Below are positions 47,217 through 56,314 of a stretch of 64,000 nt of DNA, in pieces (position 1 is the first letter of the stretch; each line of letters opens with the position of its first letter). The translations under genes and the position numbers were made by a program. The notes under the pieces were generated by a model. The model searched no databases and was not told where the DNA came from. It saw nothing but the letters and a program-made list of their open reading frames with translations. The DNA is from Pedobacter zeae (lineage in GTDB: Bacteria; Bacteroidota; Bacteroidia; Sphingobacteriales; Sphingobacteriaceae), in contig NZ_JACIEF010000002.1 of assembly GCF_014196715.1 (NCBI RefSeq), forward strand, positions 558,001 through 622,000. The letters are read 5' to 3'.

Positions 47217-49043
47217 CTAAGGATTAATATCCAAGTTAAACCTTCTTCTCAATTCGTCCAGTTTTGGGTTCTTATTTACCAGGTAGTCATACTTTTCGCG
47301 GTTACCATATAGCCTGTTTTCTATCTTTCGTTCTACCAGTTTGTAGGTAACTTCTATGCCAAAGTTGCGGAGCTCGTTGCGTAAAAAGTTTAAAAGCTCT
47401 ACCGATTCCTGTTGTATAAGGTGTTCCTGCGTTTTACTTTCTACCGAAATTTCAATCAACTCAGGATGTACAAGGGTAGGGGCAAAATTGTTTAAAATGG
47501 TAAAAAGATTGATTTTATCAGCAGCTTTAAGCCTTTGTGTATATATGCTCCAGATTTCCAATAAGCGGTCGTAACTAAATGCTTCGCGGGCTTCGCCGGT
47601 TGCTTTTTTCGGGCCTTTTTCTTCCTCCTCCTGCGCAATGCGATCAAAATCGTTGAGCGATGGGATCAGCATACTGGCTGCTTTAGCCTTTGTGATATTA
47701 ATACTAATGGAAGTGGTGGATGGCTGGGAACTATGAGGTCTTAAGGCTTCTTTTGGCTTTTCCTCTGCCGCTATACCAGGCGAAACAGGGAGGCCAGTAA
47801 CGGGTGCAGTGGCTTGGCTACTACTTTCGGCCCCGGCCTTAGGCTTTAGGCTTTCAGCAGGTTCGGCTACGACATTAGTTTTTTTTTTATCCTGATCTGC
47901 GTCAGTTGCTGTGTTATTAGGGCTTAAGGGTTGTTGTGCTAAATTGACGACCGACCGGATGTGGCACATTTTAATCAGTGCCAACTCTACCTGTAAACGC
48001 TGGTTTTTAGAGTTTTTATAGTTTAAATCGCAGGTGTTGGCTAAATTCAGCGCTGTTAACAGAAACGATAATTCTGTTTGCCTGCACTGTTCCAGATACT
48101 TTTGTTTGATGTTTTCACTCACTTCCAGCAATTTAATGGTAGCCGCATCCTTACCTACTAACAGGTTACGGAAGTGACTGGCCAAGCCATTGATGAAGTT
48201 ATTGCCATCAAAACCATTGTTCAAAATTTCATCGAACAAAAGCAGGGTCTGGCTCACTTCTGCAGCAGTGAGGTAAGAGGTAAGTTTAAAAAAGTAATCG
48301 TAATCTAAAATGTTCAGGTTATCGATTACCGCTTTGTAAGTAATGTTTTTATTGGCATAACTGGCAATCTGATCGAACATCGAAAGCGCATCACGCAATC
48401 CGCCATCTGCCTTTTGAGCAATAATGTGTAAACCATCGCTTTCGAAAGCAATGTTTTCGCGTTGTGCAATGGTTGACAGGTGGCTGGCAATATCTTCTAC
48501 CTGTATGCGGTTGAAATCAAAAATCTGGCAACGTGATAGGATAGTTGGCAGGATTTTATGTTTCTCAGTAGTGGCCAGGATAAAAATGGCATAAGGAGGT
48601 GGTTCTTCCAATGTTTTCAGAAAGGCATTAAATGCACTTTGCGATAACATGTGAACCTCATCAATAATATAGATTTTGTATTTACCGGCTTGCGGTGGTA
48701 TACGCACCTGCTCAATTAAGCTACGGATATCGTCAACAGAGTTGTTCGAGGCCGCGTCCAATTCGTGTACATTAAAAGAATGTCCGTTTTGAAAAGAGAG
48801 GCAGTTGTCGCATTGGCCACAGGCTTCCATATCGGCTGTAGGCTTAGTACAGTTAATGGTTTTGGCCAGGATACGTGCACAGGTAGTTTTACCCACTCCA
48901 CGTGGTCCGCAAAATAGAAATGCCTGGGCAAGCTGGTTGTTTTTGATGGCATTTTTTAGCGTACCGGTAATATGCTGCTGGCCAACAACGGTTTCGAAGG
49001 TGGCAGGGCGGTATTTACGGGCAGAAACGATAAAATTTTCCAT
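47217..49043 (-). CDS. dnaX: DNA polymerase III subunit gamma/tau
   Basis: The protein has 608 residues from ATG 49043; GTG 49049 would add two. It begins FIVSARKYRPATFETVVGQ and has Walker A GPRGVGKTTCARILA, the zinc module (NCTKPTADMEACGQCDNC) and DEVHMLSQSAFNAFLKTLEEPP. A long, low-complexity Pro/Ala/Ser linker (~380-460) leads to the tau-type C-terminal domain. It is the ATPase of the clamp loader. No programmed frameshift site was identified. Confidence 0.95.
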   Translation of the reverse strand: MENFIVSARKYRPATFETVVGQQHITGTLKNAIKNNQLAQAFLFCGPRGVGKTTCARILAKTINCTKPTADMEACGQCDNCLSFQNGHSFNVHELDAASNNSVDDIRSLIEQVRIPPQAGKYKIYIIDEVHMLSQSAFNAFLKTLEEPPPYAIFILATTEKHKILPTILSRCQIFDFNRIQVEDIASHLSTIAQRENIAFESDGLHIIAQKADGGLRDALSMFDQIASYANKNITYKAVIDNLNILDYDYFFKLTSYLTAAEVSQTLLLFDEILNNGFDGNNFINGLASHFRNLLVGKDAATIKLLEVSENIKQKYLEQCRQTELSFLLTALNLANTCDLNYKNSKNQRLQVELALIKMCHIRSVVNLAQQPLSPNNTATDADQDKKKTNVVAEPAESLKPKAGAESSSQATAPVTGLPVSPGIAAEEKPKEALRPHSSQPSTTSISINITKAKAASMLIPSLNDFDRIAQEEEEKGPKKATGEAREAFSYDRLLEIWSIYTQRLKAADKINLFTILNNFAPTLVHPELIEISVESKTQEHLIQQESVELLNFLRNELRNFGIEVTYKLVERKIENRLYGNREKYDYLVNKNPKLDELRRRFNLDINP

Positions 49044-49179
49044 CGGCACGAAAATAGGAAAAATTTAGGTGTTGTAGGATCGAAAAATTGGAATGTGGAA
49101 AAGTTGAAATGCCAAAATGATTTATAAAAAGCTGCGTAACATTTAGTGGTAAAATTAATCTAACGGTAAAGCTTTATAA

Positions 49180-49926
49180 ATGAAGGTATTAGTTTTTATT
49201 AGCGCAATAATATTGTTTTTTACAGGCACTTCGGTAGCACAGGTTGATACTATAAATGCACAAAACCATAAACTGGTGATGAGCAATCTGAAAGAAGGAA
49301 AAACCAGCTACCTGGTTTATATGACCGATTCTCTTGAAACGAAACGGACTATTGGAGATATATGGGAGAGAACAATTGCTTTTAAAAAAAGAGATCAAAA
49401 TGAAGTGCTGGATTTTGGTTGGAAATGGCTCCGTAACGATTCTCTTTTTGCCACAATCACGAAGATTTGCGACCGAAAAACCCTAGCTCCGATTTATCAT
49501 TATGCCAATTATAAAAGCCGGGGTATTTTTGCCTACGATTATAAAAATGGTTTAATGCTACCATCTGATACCGTAAAAAATAATGCTGCTGTTAAAAAAG
49601 GCCCGGTTAAATTAGATATTCCGGTCATTTCTTGGGAGCAGGATTTAGAAACGTATGCGTTATTGCCGATAAAAAAGGTTGGCCAGCAGTTTGATATTTC
49701 ATTTTTTGATCCCAACGAAAAATCAGCAACTTACCACCGTTATGAAGTGGTTGGCAAAGATAATTTGAAATTGAATGCAGATATAACCGTTAATTGCTGG
49801 TTGCTTAAAATCAATTACAGCCAAGACAGTTATGCCATTTTCTGGCTAACCGAGAAATCAAAAGAGGTGATTAAAATGAAAGAATATTATAAAGGCAACT
49901 GCCGCATAAAAGTGAAGCAATACTGA
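49180..49926 (+). CDS. Secreted protein of unknown function
   Basis: The 248-residue protein has a signal peptide (MKVLVFISAIILFFTGTSVAQ). The mature part alternates short beta strands and turns (DIWERTIAFKKRDQNEVLDFGWKWLRNDSLFATI ... FDISFFDPNEKSATYHRYEVVGKDNLKL), with a lipocalin-like or DUF3108-like look. No catalytic motif was found. Its stop is 5 bp from the stop of the convergent metallopeptidase gene. Confidence 0.7.
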   Translation: MKVLVFISAIILFFTGTSVAQVDTINAQNHKLVMSNLKEGKTSYLVYMTDSLETKRTIGDIWERTIAFKKRDQNEVLDFGWKWLRNDSLFATITKICDRKTLAPIYHYANYKSRGIFAYDYKNGLMLPSDTVKNNAAVKKGPVKLDIPVISWEQDLETYALLPIKKVGQQFDISFFDPNEKSATYHRYEVVGKDNLKLNADITVNCWLLKINYSQDSYAIFWLTEKSKEVIKMKEYYKGNCRIKVKQY

Positions 49927-49931
49927 TCATA

Positions 49932-50687
49932 TCAATGGTGAAGGTTATAAAACTGTTTATAACTGGCTTCAAATGCATCAAAACTGCCGTAAGTAAGTGC
50001 TATCGCTTTTTCGGTGTCATATCCCTGCGCAGTAAGCTTAATGATGTTTTTTAATGCAGCTGTTCTTTTATTTTTAACGAAATAATAGATCATACTATAG
50101 GCAGTATTATAATTATCGTTGATGCCATGGCCATAAAAAGTACCATCGTAAATTTTGAAAAATGTCTTTAACCTGTCGGTATCCATAAAAGCTAAACCTG
50201 CTTTTATGCTTTTAATCCGGTTGCCCTGTGGGTAAGCGTATAAGTTGCCTTCACTGTCAAAATCTAGAGTTTCGAAAAATTCGGCCAAGCCCTCATTTAG
50301 CCACTTCGGTGCTTTCTGATAATTGAACTGGAAAATACTATGACTGGCCTCGTGCAACGCCACGGGAATAAAATCGCCGCTTTTCATGATAAAGGCCTGG
50401 TTTATTGCCGGTATGTAGAAGCCGGTTGATGATGGCGCGTTATACTTGTTTTTCTCTATGCGGTAATCTTTTGATTTTCCGTAAAGATTGATTTTAACAG
50501 GAACGGTAATGTTCTCTCTTGTTTCAAAAATTTCATTGCAGAACATGCGCTCATACGCAATCAGCTTTTCTATTTTCTTTTGCTCGTTGTCGTTTATTTT
50601 GCAATTAACCAGGTTGATCTCTACATATTGGGCGTAGAGCGAGGAACCCATCAAATTGATCAATAAAAATAGCAGGATTTTGTGCAT
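49932..50687 (-). CDS. Secreted zinc metallopeptidase-like protein (gluzincin, DUF1570-like)
   Basis: The 251-residue protein has a signal peptide (to about residue 19, SSLYAQ). It has an HEASH zinc-binding motif at 112-116, with the likely third ligand in WLNEGLAEFFE (131-139). The spacing fits the gluzincin/peptidase MA clan. The C-terminal helices (~180-245) are typical of this group. The substrate is unknown; the location would be the periplasm. Confidence 0.85.
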   Translation of the reverse strand: MHKILLFLLINLMGSSLYAQYVEINLVNCKINDNEQKKIEKLIAYERMFCNEIFETRENITVPVKINLYGKSKDYRIEKNKYNAPSSTGFYIPAINQAFIMKSGDFIPVALHEASHSIFQFNYQKAPKWLNEGLAEFFETLDFDSEGNLYAYPQGNRIKSIKAGLAFMDTDRLKTFFKIYDGTFYGHGINDNYNTAYSMIYYFVKNKRTAALKNIIKLTAQGYDTEKAIALTYGSFDAFEASYKQFYNLHH

Positions 50688-50711
50688 GTCTTGAAAACTG
50701 TTCTAAAGAGA

Positions 50712-51575
50712 TTATTTAATGACTGATTTTAACTCATTCCTATACTCAGAAGCACTTTTGCCCGTAAATTCCTTAAATAATTTATTAAAGTGGCTGAAAT
50801 TGTTAAAACCGCTTTCGTAAGAGATATTGGCGATGCTGGTGGGTTTTTCGGCCAAAAGCTTTGAGGCGTGTACTACCCGGTATTCGTTTACAAAATTTGT
50901 AAAGGTTTTTTTGGTGATTTTTTTAAAATACCGGCAAAATGAAGGAACCGTCATGCTCGACATTTCTGCTACATGCTGTAAACTGATCTGCTCCTGGAAG
51001 TGGTCTTTTACATAGTTAAAGATCATGTTGATGCGATCGTTGTCCTGCACCTGCATTTCCATCGAAAAACCATCGGCGTTTAAGATGTGGTAATCTTTAG
51101 CATGTTCAAGTTGCTTTAATACGCTGAGTAAAGTTAAAAGTCTTTCAAAAGGTGGCTGATCGTCCATCATTTCAATCCTTTCGCCAACTGCATGCATGGT
51201 TTCGCTGCCAAAGGCGATTCCTGCTTTCGATTTATCGAACAGTTCCTGTATGCCTTTTATCTCTTGCAGGCCCAGAAACACGCTGCCCAGGAAATCGGGC
51301 TTCATCTGGATCACCGTTTCATTTTTATTCCCGGTATTGGTATCGGTAAAGCCGCAATGGGGAAGGTTGCTGCCGATCAGGATAAGATCGCCCTCGGTAT
51401 AGTAAGAAACGTGACTTCCGATTTGCCTTTTCCCCGACCCGCCATTTACAAACACCATTTCGATCTCCGGATGGTAATGCCAAAGATGTGCCATGTTGTT
51501 TGCATTTTCTACATACTTCGAATAATAGAACGAACTTCCGAACGAAGGCTCAACAACCTCGAAACTTGGTTTCAT
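50712..51575 (-). CDS. AraC family regulator with cupin sensor
   Basis: The 287-residue protein has an N-terminal cupin domain (~25-120; WHYHPEIEMVFVNGGSGKRQIGSHVSYYTEGDLILIGSNLPH). The C-terminal AraC pair of helix-turn-helix motifs is at ~185-285 (ISLQHVAEMSSMTVPSFCRYFKKITKKTFTNFVNEYRV ... FNNFSHFNKLFKEFTGKSASEYRN). Such regulators usually respond to sugars. No obvious target gene is adjacent. Confidence 0.9.
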   Translation of the reverse strand: MKPSFEVVEPSFGSSFYYSKYVENANNMAHLWHYHPEIEMVFVNGGSGKRQIGSHVSYYTEGDLILIGSNLPHCGFTDTNTGNKNETVIQMKPDFLGSVFLGLQEIKGIQELFDKSKAGIAFGSETMHAVGERIEMMDDQPPFERLLTLLSVLKQLEHAKDYHILNADGFSMEMQVQDNDRINMIFNYVKDHFQEQISLQHVAEMSSMTVPSFCRYFKKITKKTFTNFVNEYRVVHASKLLAEKPTSIANISYESGFNNFSHFNKLFKEFTGKSASEYRNELKSVIK

Positions 51576-51756
51576 ATGTGTTAAATTATTTTACCAAAAT
51601 ACATAAAAAATATGCTTTATTATAGCTTTTTGTCAAATTAAGGTGTTGTTGGGGTAATATAGCATAGAAAGTGGAAAATATGCAACTCACTATATTCAAA
51701 ATAGCACCTTACCTTAGTATCATCATATAATGATTGACTCTTTAAAATATTTGGTT

Positions 51757-52350
51757 ATGAAAAAGTTCTTAAAAATCGGTTTAATAGCAGCGTTATTTTT
51801 TACTGCTACGGGTGTTCACGCTAACGATGATAATTTTACACTAAACGTAAAAGGCGAAAAAAATAAATTTATCCGTTTTTCTATAGACAGGGCAGAAGAT
51901 GTTAATTTATCGTTTGTGGGTTCAGATGAGGAAGTATTGTTCGAAGAAAACATTCATGCCTCGGCAGCTTCAAGCAAAGTTTATGATTTAAATGCACTTC
52001 CTGACGGAATTTATTTACTTAAAATAGAATCTGATTTAAAACTGGCTAAATATACTGTAACCATTAAAAATGGTAAAGCGCTTGTTTCTGAGCCAAAAAT
52101 CTCTAACGTATTTAAACCGGTTTATACTCAAAAAGATCAGGTGATTACGCTTAACCTGGAGAATTTGGATAAAAGCCCAATCGAAGTGAAAGTGTACAAC
52201 GAATACAATGATGAGGTGTATTACGAGGTTTTTAAAGATAAAACCCAGTTGACCAAAAAATTCAATATCAGCAAAACAGATTCAAAAGAATTGACCTTCA
52301 TGGTTAAATTTAAAGATGAGTCTTATGTTAAAACGATACAAACTTATTAA
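51757..52350 (+). CDS. Secreted beta-rich protein
   Basis: The protein has 197 residues from ATG 51757, with a signal peptide ending GVHAND; the frame start at 51730 adds nine residues before it. The mature part consists of two beta domains: one with FTLNVKGEKNKFIRFSIDRAEDVNLSFVGSDEEVLFEE and one with QVITLNLENLDKSPIEVKVYNEYND. They recall the Secretion-system C-terminal-like or PKD-like modules of Bacteroidota. There is no family call. A terminator follows, then the ribosomal operon. Confidence 0.75.
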   Translation: MKKFLKIGLIAALFFTATGVHANDDNFTLNVKGEKNKFIRFSIDRAEDVNLSFVGSDEEVLFEENIHASAASSKVYDLNALPDGIYLLKIESDLKLAKYTVTIKNGKALVSEPKISNVFKPVYTQKDQVITLNLENLDKSPIEVKVYNEYNDEVYYEVFKDKTQLTKKFNISKTDSKELTFMVKFKDESYVKTIQTY

Positions 52351-52370
52351 TAACAACAGCTAATTGATAT

Positions 52371-52405
52371 AAGGGGATTATCTTGATGATAATTCCCTTT
52401 TTTTA
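52371..52405 (+). terminator. Intrinsic terminator
   Basis: AAGGGGATTATC / GATAATTCCCTT stem (one G-U pair), TTGAT loop and TTTTTTT tail. Confidence 0.9.
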
Positions 52406-52500
52406 TATAAAATGGGAGAGGTAAGACGGATGAACTAATATCGTTATTTTCATCATCCATTTTCCATCTAGCCCTATTCCATTATTATTCTTACTAATCA

Positions 52501-52531
52501 TTTGATTTTAAGAAAAATATTGTTACTTTTG
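52501..52531 (+). promoter_or_regulatory. Promoter of the rpsF-rpsR-rplI operon
   Basis: TTTG at 52501-52504 and TACTTTTG at 52524-52531, separated by 19 bp. This is an almost textbook Bacteroidota -33/-7 pair. The leader to the rpsF ATG is about 45 nt. Confidence 0.85.
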
Positions 52532-52583
52532 CATCCCCGTAATATACCTCGGGATTAAAAAATTAAAAACTTAATTAATAACA

Positions 52584-52940
52584 ATGAATCAGTACGAAAC
52601 TGTTATCGTTCTAACCCCGTTGTTATCGGAAGACGCTGCAAAAGAAGCATTAGCTAAATTTAAAGCAGTTCTTACAGATAACAATGCCGAAATTATCCAA
52701 GAAGATAGTTGGGGTTTGAGAAAATTAGCGTATCCAATTGATAAAAAATCAAACGGATTCTTCAACTTAACTGAATACAAAGCTTCAGGAGATTTGATCG
52801 CAAAATTAGAGCTTGAATTAAAACGCGATGAGCGTGTGTTACGTTTCTTAACTATCCGTTTAGACAAACACGCAATTGCTTACAATGAGAAAAAGCGTAG
52901 TGGTGCTTTTAACAAAAAAACTAAGGAGGTTGCAGCGTAA
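52584..52940 (+). CDS. rpsF: 30S ribosomal protein bS6
   Basis: The 118-residue protein shows the bS6 ferredoxin-like fold: [43 protein letters not shown] and [20 protein letters not shown]. It binds the bS18 partner in the platform of the small subunit. Its stop overlaps the rpsR start (TAATG). No Shine-Dalgarno is seen before its own start. Confidence 0.97.
   Translation: MNQYETVIVLTPLLSEDAAKEALAKFKAVLTDNNAEIIQEDSWGLRKLAYPIDKKSNGFFNLTEYKASGDLIAKLELELKRDERVLRFLTIRLDKHAIAYNEKKRSGAFNKKTKEVAA
52923..52929 (+). promoter_or_regulatory. Strong Shine-Dalgarno site of rpsR
   Basis: AAGGAGG ten bases before the rpsR ATG, inside the 3' end of rpsF. Most genes in this window have no such site. Confidence 0.75.
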
Positions 52941-53203
52941 TGGCAAGAGAACAAATTCAATACGTAACTGCCCCTAAAGTAGAGGATAACCGTAAAAAAT
53001 ATTGCCGTTTCAAGAAAAACGGAATTAAATACATCGATTACAAGGATGCAAACTTCTTGTTGAAATTTATCAACGATCAAGGTAAATTATTACCACGCCG
53101 TTTAACTGGTACTTCGTTAAAATTCCAACGTAAAGTGGCTCAGGCCGTTAAACGTGCCCGTCATATCGGTTTGTTACCTTTCGTTGCTGATCAATTAAAA
53201 TAG
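52940..53203 (+). CDS. rpsR: 30S ribosomal protein bS18
   Basis: The 87-residue protein has the core [63 protein letters not shown] of bS18. It is the middle gene of the operon, overlapping rpsF. Its start has a strong Shine-Dalgarno, unusual for the phylum. bS18 and bS6 line the site that sequesters the anti-SD in Bacteroidota ribosomes. Confidence 0.97.
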   Translation: MAREQIQYVTAPKVEDNRKKYCRFKKNGIKYIDYKDANFLLKFINDQGKLLPRRLTGTSLKFQRKVAQAVKRARHIGLLPFVADQLK

Positions 53204-53207
53204 GAGG
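53202..53207 (+). promoter_or_regulatory. Shine-Dalgarno site of rplI
   Basis: AGGAGG eight bases before the rplI ATG, overlapping the stop codon of rpsR. Confidence 0.7.
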
Positions 53208-53215
53208 CTAGAGAT

Positions 53216-53659
53216 ATGGAAATTATTTTAAAACAAGATATTAAAGGCCTTGGTGAGAAAGATGATGTAGTTACAGTAAAGCCAGGTTTTGGCCGTAACT
53301 ATTTAATCCCTCAAGGATTTGCAGCATTGGCTACTTCTTCAGCTAAAAAAGTTTTGGCTGAAAACTTAAAGCAAGCTGCTTTTAAACAAGATAAAATTAA
53401 GAAAGATGCTGAAGGCGTTGCTGAGCGTTTAACTGATGTTAAACTTTCAATCGGTGCTAAAGCTGGCGAAAGCGGAAAAATCTTCGGAGCGGTTAATACC
53501 ATCCAGATTGCTGAGGCATTAAAAGCGCAAGGCTTTGATGTAGACCGTCGTCGTATCACTTTCGAAACTGAACCTAAATTTGTTGGCGAATATGTGGCTA
53601 ACTTAAACTTGCACAAAGAAGTTAAAGTTCAGGTTCCTTTCGAAGTAGTTGCTGAATAA
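53216..53659 (+). CDS. rplI: 50S ribosomal protein bL9
   Basis: The 147-residue protein begins MEIILKQDIKGLGEKDDVVTVKPGFGRNYLIPQG, the conserved bL9 N-domain. A long helix (KKVLAENLKQAAFKQDKIKK) and the C-terminal domain (GKIFGAVNTIQIAEALKAQG) follow. It is the last gene of the operon, with a terminator 20 bp after the stop. Confidence 0.97.
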   Translation: MEIILKQDIKGLGEKDDVVTVKPGFGRNYLIPQGFAALATSSAKKVLAENLKQAAFKQDKIKKDAEGVAERLTDVKLSIGAKAGESGKIFGAVNTIQIAEALKAQGFDVDRRRITFETEPKFVGEYVANLNLHKEVKVQVPFEVVAE

Positions 53660-53678
53660 GCATTCTTTAAAGAATCAT

Positions 53679-53717
53679 AAAAAGTCCTTTTGGTTTTTCT
53701 GAAAGGACTTTTTTTAT
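53679..53717 (+). terminator. Terminator of the ribosomal protein operon
   Basis: AAAAAGTCCTTT / AAAGGACTTTTT stem followed by more T. Confidence 0.9.
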
Positions 53718-53723
53718 GCTTTA

Positions 53724-53822
53724 GATCTGAGAAATTAGAGCTGAGATTTGAGACTTGGCAAAACGTGCTAATTTTTTAGCTCAAATCTGATGTCTCAAAT
53801 CTGATGTCTCAAATCTCAAATC
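53724..53822. repeat. TCTCAAATCTGATG tandem and inverted repeats
   Basis: GTCTCAAATCTGAT occurs twice in tandem (53782-53809) with further partial units. Reverse-oriented units (GAGATTTGAGAC, 53743-53754) lie to the left, so the whole can fold into a long stem. Related to the 14-bp repeats at 17911. Confidence 0.75.
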
Positions 53823-53826
53823 TTTC

Positions 53827-54525
53827 CTATCCCTTAGGCGTGGTTGGTCTGATTTCTACCTTGCTTGGTAATGTTCTTGCTGGCATGGCTAATAAATCAA
53901 CAATGAGTTTGCCCATATCTTCCGGCTGGATTTTCCAGGCATCGGTTTCGCCATCAGGTTGATGGTTGTTAAAATGGCTCGCTACCGAGCCAGGCATAAT
54001 GGTACTCACTTTTACACCGTATTTTCTTAAATCAAGCATTACCGATTGGGTAAATCCCGTTAACCCAAATTTACTTGCATTATAGGCCGACCCCCCCGCA
54101 AAAAAGTTAGTGCCCGCTAAACTCGATATCGTAAAAATATGCCCTTTGCTTTTTTTGATTTCGTCAACCGATGCTTTAATACTATAAAAAACACCCGTTA
54201 AATTGGTATCGATGGTTTCTTTCCATAAATCAACACTCAATTCGTCTACCGGAGCGAAATGGCCGACACCCGCATTTGCGATCAGTACATCCAATTGCCC
54301 CCATTTTTCGATAATCAGGTTAATGGCTTCCTGTTGGGAATTAAAATCTGCCACATTGGCTTCAATGGCCAGTACATCGCCAAAAGCAACCAGATCGGCA
54401 GCTGCCTGGTTTGCGCTCGCAATAGTTCTGCTGGTAATGGCTACTTTGTAACCGTCTTTTAAAAGGGCCTCGGCTATACCAAAACCGATTCCTTTACTTC
54501 CTCCCGTAATTAATGCAACTTTCAT
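53827..54525 (-). CDS. Short-chain dehydrogenase/reductase
   Basis: The 232-residue protein has the cofactor motif TGGSKGIGFGIAEAL (TGxxxGIG), NAGVGHF, the catalytic S-Y-K set (SSLAGT, YNASK) and PGSV. The absence of an Asp after the second strand with TSR instead favours NADP. The substrate is unknown; classical SDRs reduce ketones of sugars, lipids and others. Confidence 0.9.
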   Translation of the reverse strand: MKVALITGGSKGIGFGIAEALLKDGYKVAITSRTIASANQAAADLVAFGDVLAIEANVADFNSQQEAINLIIEKWGQLDVLIANAGVGHFAPVDELSVDLWKETIDTNLTGVFYSIKASVDEIKKSKGHIFTISSLAGTNFFAGGSAYNASKFGLTGFTQSVMLDLRKYGVKVSTIMPGSVASHFNNHQPDGETDAWKIQPEDMGKLIVDLLAMPARTLPSKVEIRPTTPKG

Positions 54526-54555
54526 GTTCTTGTAACGTATGATATCGGAAAATGT

Positions 54556-55365
54556 TTATTTTGATTTTTTCTTGCTGTTATGCGGTAATTCCATGATCTC
54601 GATATCCTTAAAATCTACCGGCTGACCTTCACTTTGCAAAGCAACAAATCCTTCTGTAAGCATTTTACCATCAATTTTAATTTTCGGGTCGTAGCGGTTA
54701 GCTACGCCATTACCTATCTGTGGTTTGCTATACTGTAAAACCGTATCGCCGTTGATAATATGCGTCACGAGCGAATCGCCCAGAACAATCAGTTCTGCCG
54801 ATACCCATTGGTCGCCATCGTATGTTTTCGATTTAGAGTCCAAACAATGGCCATCATATAGTTTGCCCTGGTAAAAAATATCGGTGCCTGGCGAACACAT
54901 ATTACCTGTTGGCCGCGGCCTGCCGTCGCTTAAACCTCCTAAAAACTGCATCTCAACTGAAATTGGCCAGTCTTGTTCTTTAGGCATTGTTTTTGGATCC
55001 TGCGAGTGGAACATTAATCCGCTGTTACGCAGGGTATAACTTGGTGCGCCTTTTTGCAGCTCGCCAACAAAGCGGTATTTTAGTTTGAGGTGGTAGTAAG
55101 AAAAAGGTGTTTTATAGTAGAGATGGCCAAACTGATCGTTAAAGTCGCCATATTGATCGTAACGTACTTTGATAATGCCATCTTCTACACGGAAAGTATT
55201 CCCGAAATTTACATTGTAATCATGATGGTGGATTTTGACATTCCAGTCTTTAATGTCTTTTCCGTTGAAAAGTTTAACCCATTTTTCAGGTTGGTTACTG
55301 ATGTTCCGGGTTGTGCTACATCCCCATAAGCTGAGGGCTAAAAATAGATAGGGCAATTTTTTCAT
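54556..55365 (-). CDS. DUF1080 (3-keto-disaccharide hydrolase-like) lipoprotein
   Basis: The protein has 269 residues from ATG 55365, giving a lipobox ALSLWGC (Cys at about 16). The remainder is a DUF1080 beta sandwich: WVKLFNGKDIKDWNVKIHHHDYNVNFGNTFRVEDGIIKV, FSYYHLKLKYRF, PSYTLRNSGLMFHSQDP, and GFVALQSEGQPVDFKDIEI. The fold is concanavalin-like and members act on glycans. The exact substrate is unknown. Confidence 0.88.
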   Translation of the reverse strand: MKKLPYLFLALSLWGCSTTRNISNQPEKWVKLFNGKDIKDWNVKIHHHDYNVNFGNTFRVEDGIIKVRYDQYGDFNDQFGHLYYKTPFSYYHLKLKYRFVGELQKGAPSYTLRNSGLMFHSQDPKTMPKEQDWPISVEMQFLGGLSDGRPRPTGNMCSPGTDIFYQGKLYDGHCLDSKSKTYDGDQWVSAELIVLGDSLVTHIINGDTVLQYSKPQIGNGVANRYDPKIKIDGKMLTEGFVALQSEGQPVDFKDIEIMELPHNSKKKSK

Positions 55366-55517
55366 TTGGCTATAATTAAACCCTAAAATACAAAACAATG
55401 GCATTTATATACTATTTGTTAATCTTTCATTTAATTTTTGAACCTTAAAAAATCATTTTGGAAAGAATCTTTGCTCTTCAGTTTCCCATCTTCCATCCCT
55501 TTAATTAACTTTGGCGC

Positions 55518-56246
55518 ATGGCAAAAACCCGTAAAACCAGAACAAAAAGTAAAGCAAAACATCCGTTACTAAAAAGGATCACCGATATTGCCACCAAAGT
55601 ATTTTTATATTTTTTGCTGGTTTCTGTATTTTGGGTTATCGCGTTGCGTTTCATTAATCCGCCGATTACACTTTTAATGGTTTTACGGAACGTTGAGCGT
55701 AAGGCTGATGGAAAGCCTTTTAAAACAGAGAAGAAATGGGTAAAGTTTGACGATATTTCTGACAACATGAAAAGGGCAGCGGTATCGGCCGAAGATCAGC
55801 TCTTTTTAAAACATATAGGCTTTGATATGAAAGCCATTGAAAAAGCTTTTGCCAGCAATGCCAAAGGGAAGAAAGTAAAGGGAGGAAGTACCATTTCGCA
55901 ACAGACGGCAAAAAATGTTTTTTTATGGCCTGGCCGATCGTGGATAAGAAAAGGTTTTGAAGCTTATTTTACCTTGCTGATCGAACTTTTCTGGAGCAAA
56001 GAAAGGATATTAGAGGTTTATCTGAACGTTATCGAAATGGGCGATGGCATTTACGGTGCTGAGGCTGCTTCGCAGGAGTATTACGGAAAATCGTGTGCTA
56101 AATTAACCAAAAAACAGGCTGCCTTAATTGCTTCTTGTTTCCCAAATCCATTAAGATGGACCCCAAAAAATGCCACACCTTACATCAGGCACCGTCAATA
56201 CCTGATTTTAAGAAATATGAACAGGTTGGGGCCGCTGGATTTTTAG
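55518..56246 (+). CDS. mtgA: Monofunctional biosynthetic peptidoglycan transglycosylase
   Basis: The 242-residue protein has a basic start, one transmembrane helix (~25-45) and the GT51 domain. That domain includes SAEDQLFLKHIGFDMKAIEKAF (catalytic Glu), KGGSTISQQTAKNVFLWPGRSWIRKGFEAYFTLLIELFWSKERILEVYLNVIEMG and AALIASCFPNP. It polymerises lipid II glycan chains. It lacks a transpeptidase domain. Confidence 0.95.
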   Translation: MAKTRKTRTKSKAKHPLLKRITDIATKVFLYFLLVSVFWVIALRFINPPITLLMVLRNVERKADGKPFKTEKKWVKFDDISDNMKRAAVSAEDQLFLKHIGFDMKAIEKAFASNAKGKKVKGGSTISQQTAKNVFLWPGRSWIRKGFEAYFTLLIELFWSKERILEVYLNVIEMGDGIYGAEAASQEYYGKSCAKLTKKQAALIASCFPNPLRWTPKNATPYIRHRQYLILRNMNRLGPLDF

Positions 56247-56310
56247 TCTTAAGTTCACAGTCCTTGGTCCTCAGTCTATTATCGACTAAAGACTATAGGC
56301 TCAAGACTCC
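56246..56310. repeat. ACTAAAGACT-type degenerate repeat
   Basis: Short units of the kind CAGTCC, GACTAAAGACTATAGGCTCAAGACTCC lie between mtgA and the AsmA gene (the longest run here is only partly quoted). Similar words occur at 20246-20275 and 18103-18132. Confidence 0.45.
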
Positions 56311-56314
56311 CGAA

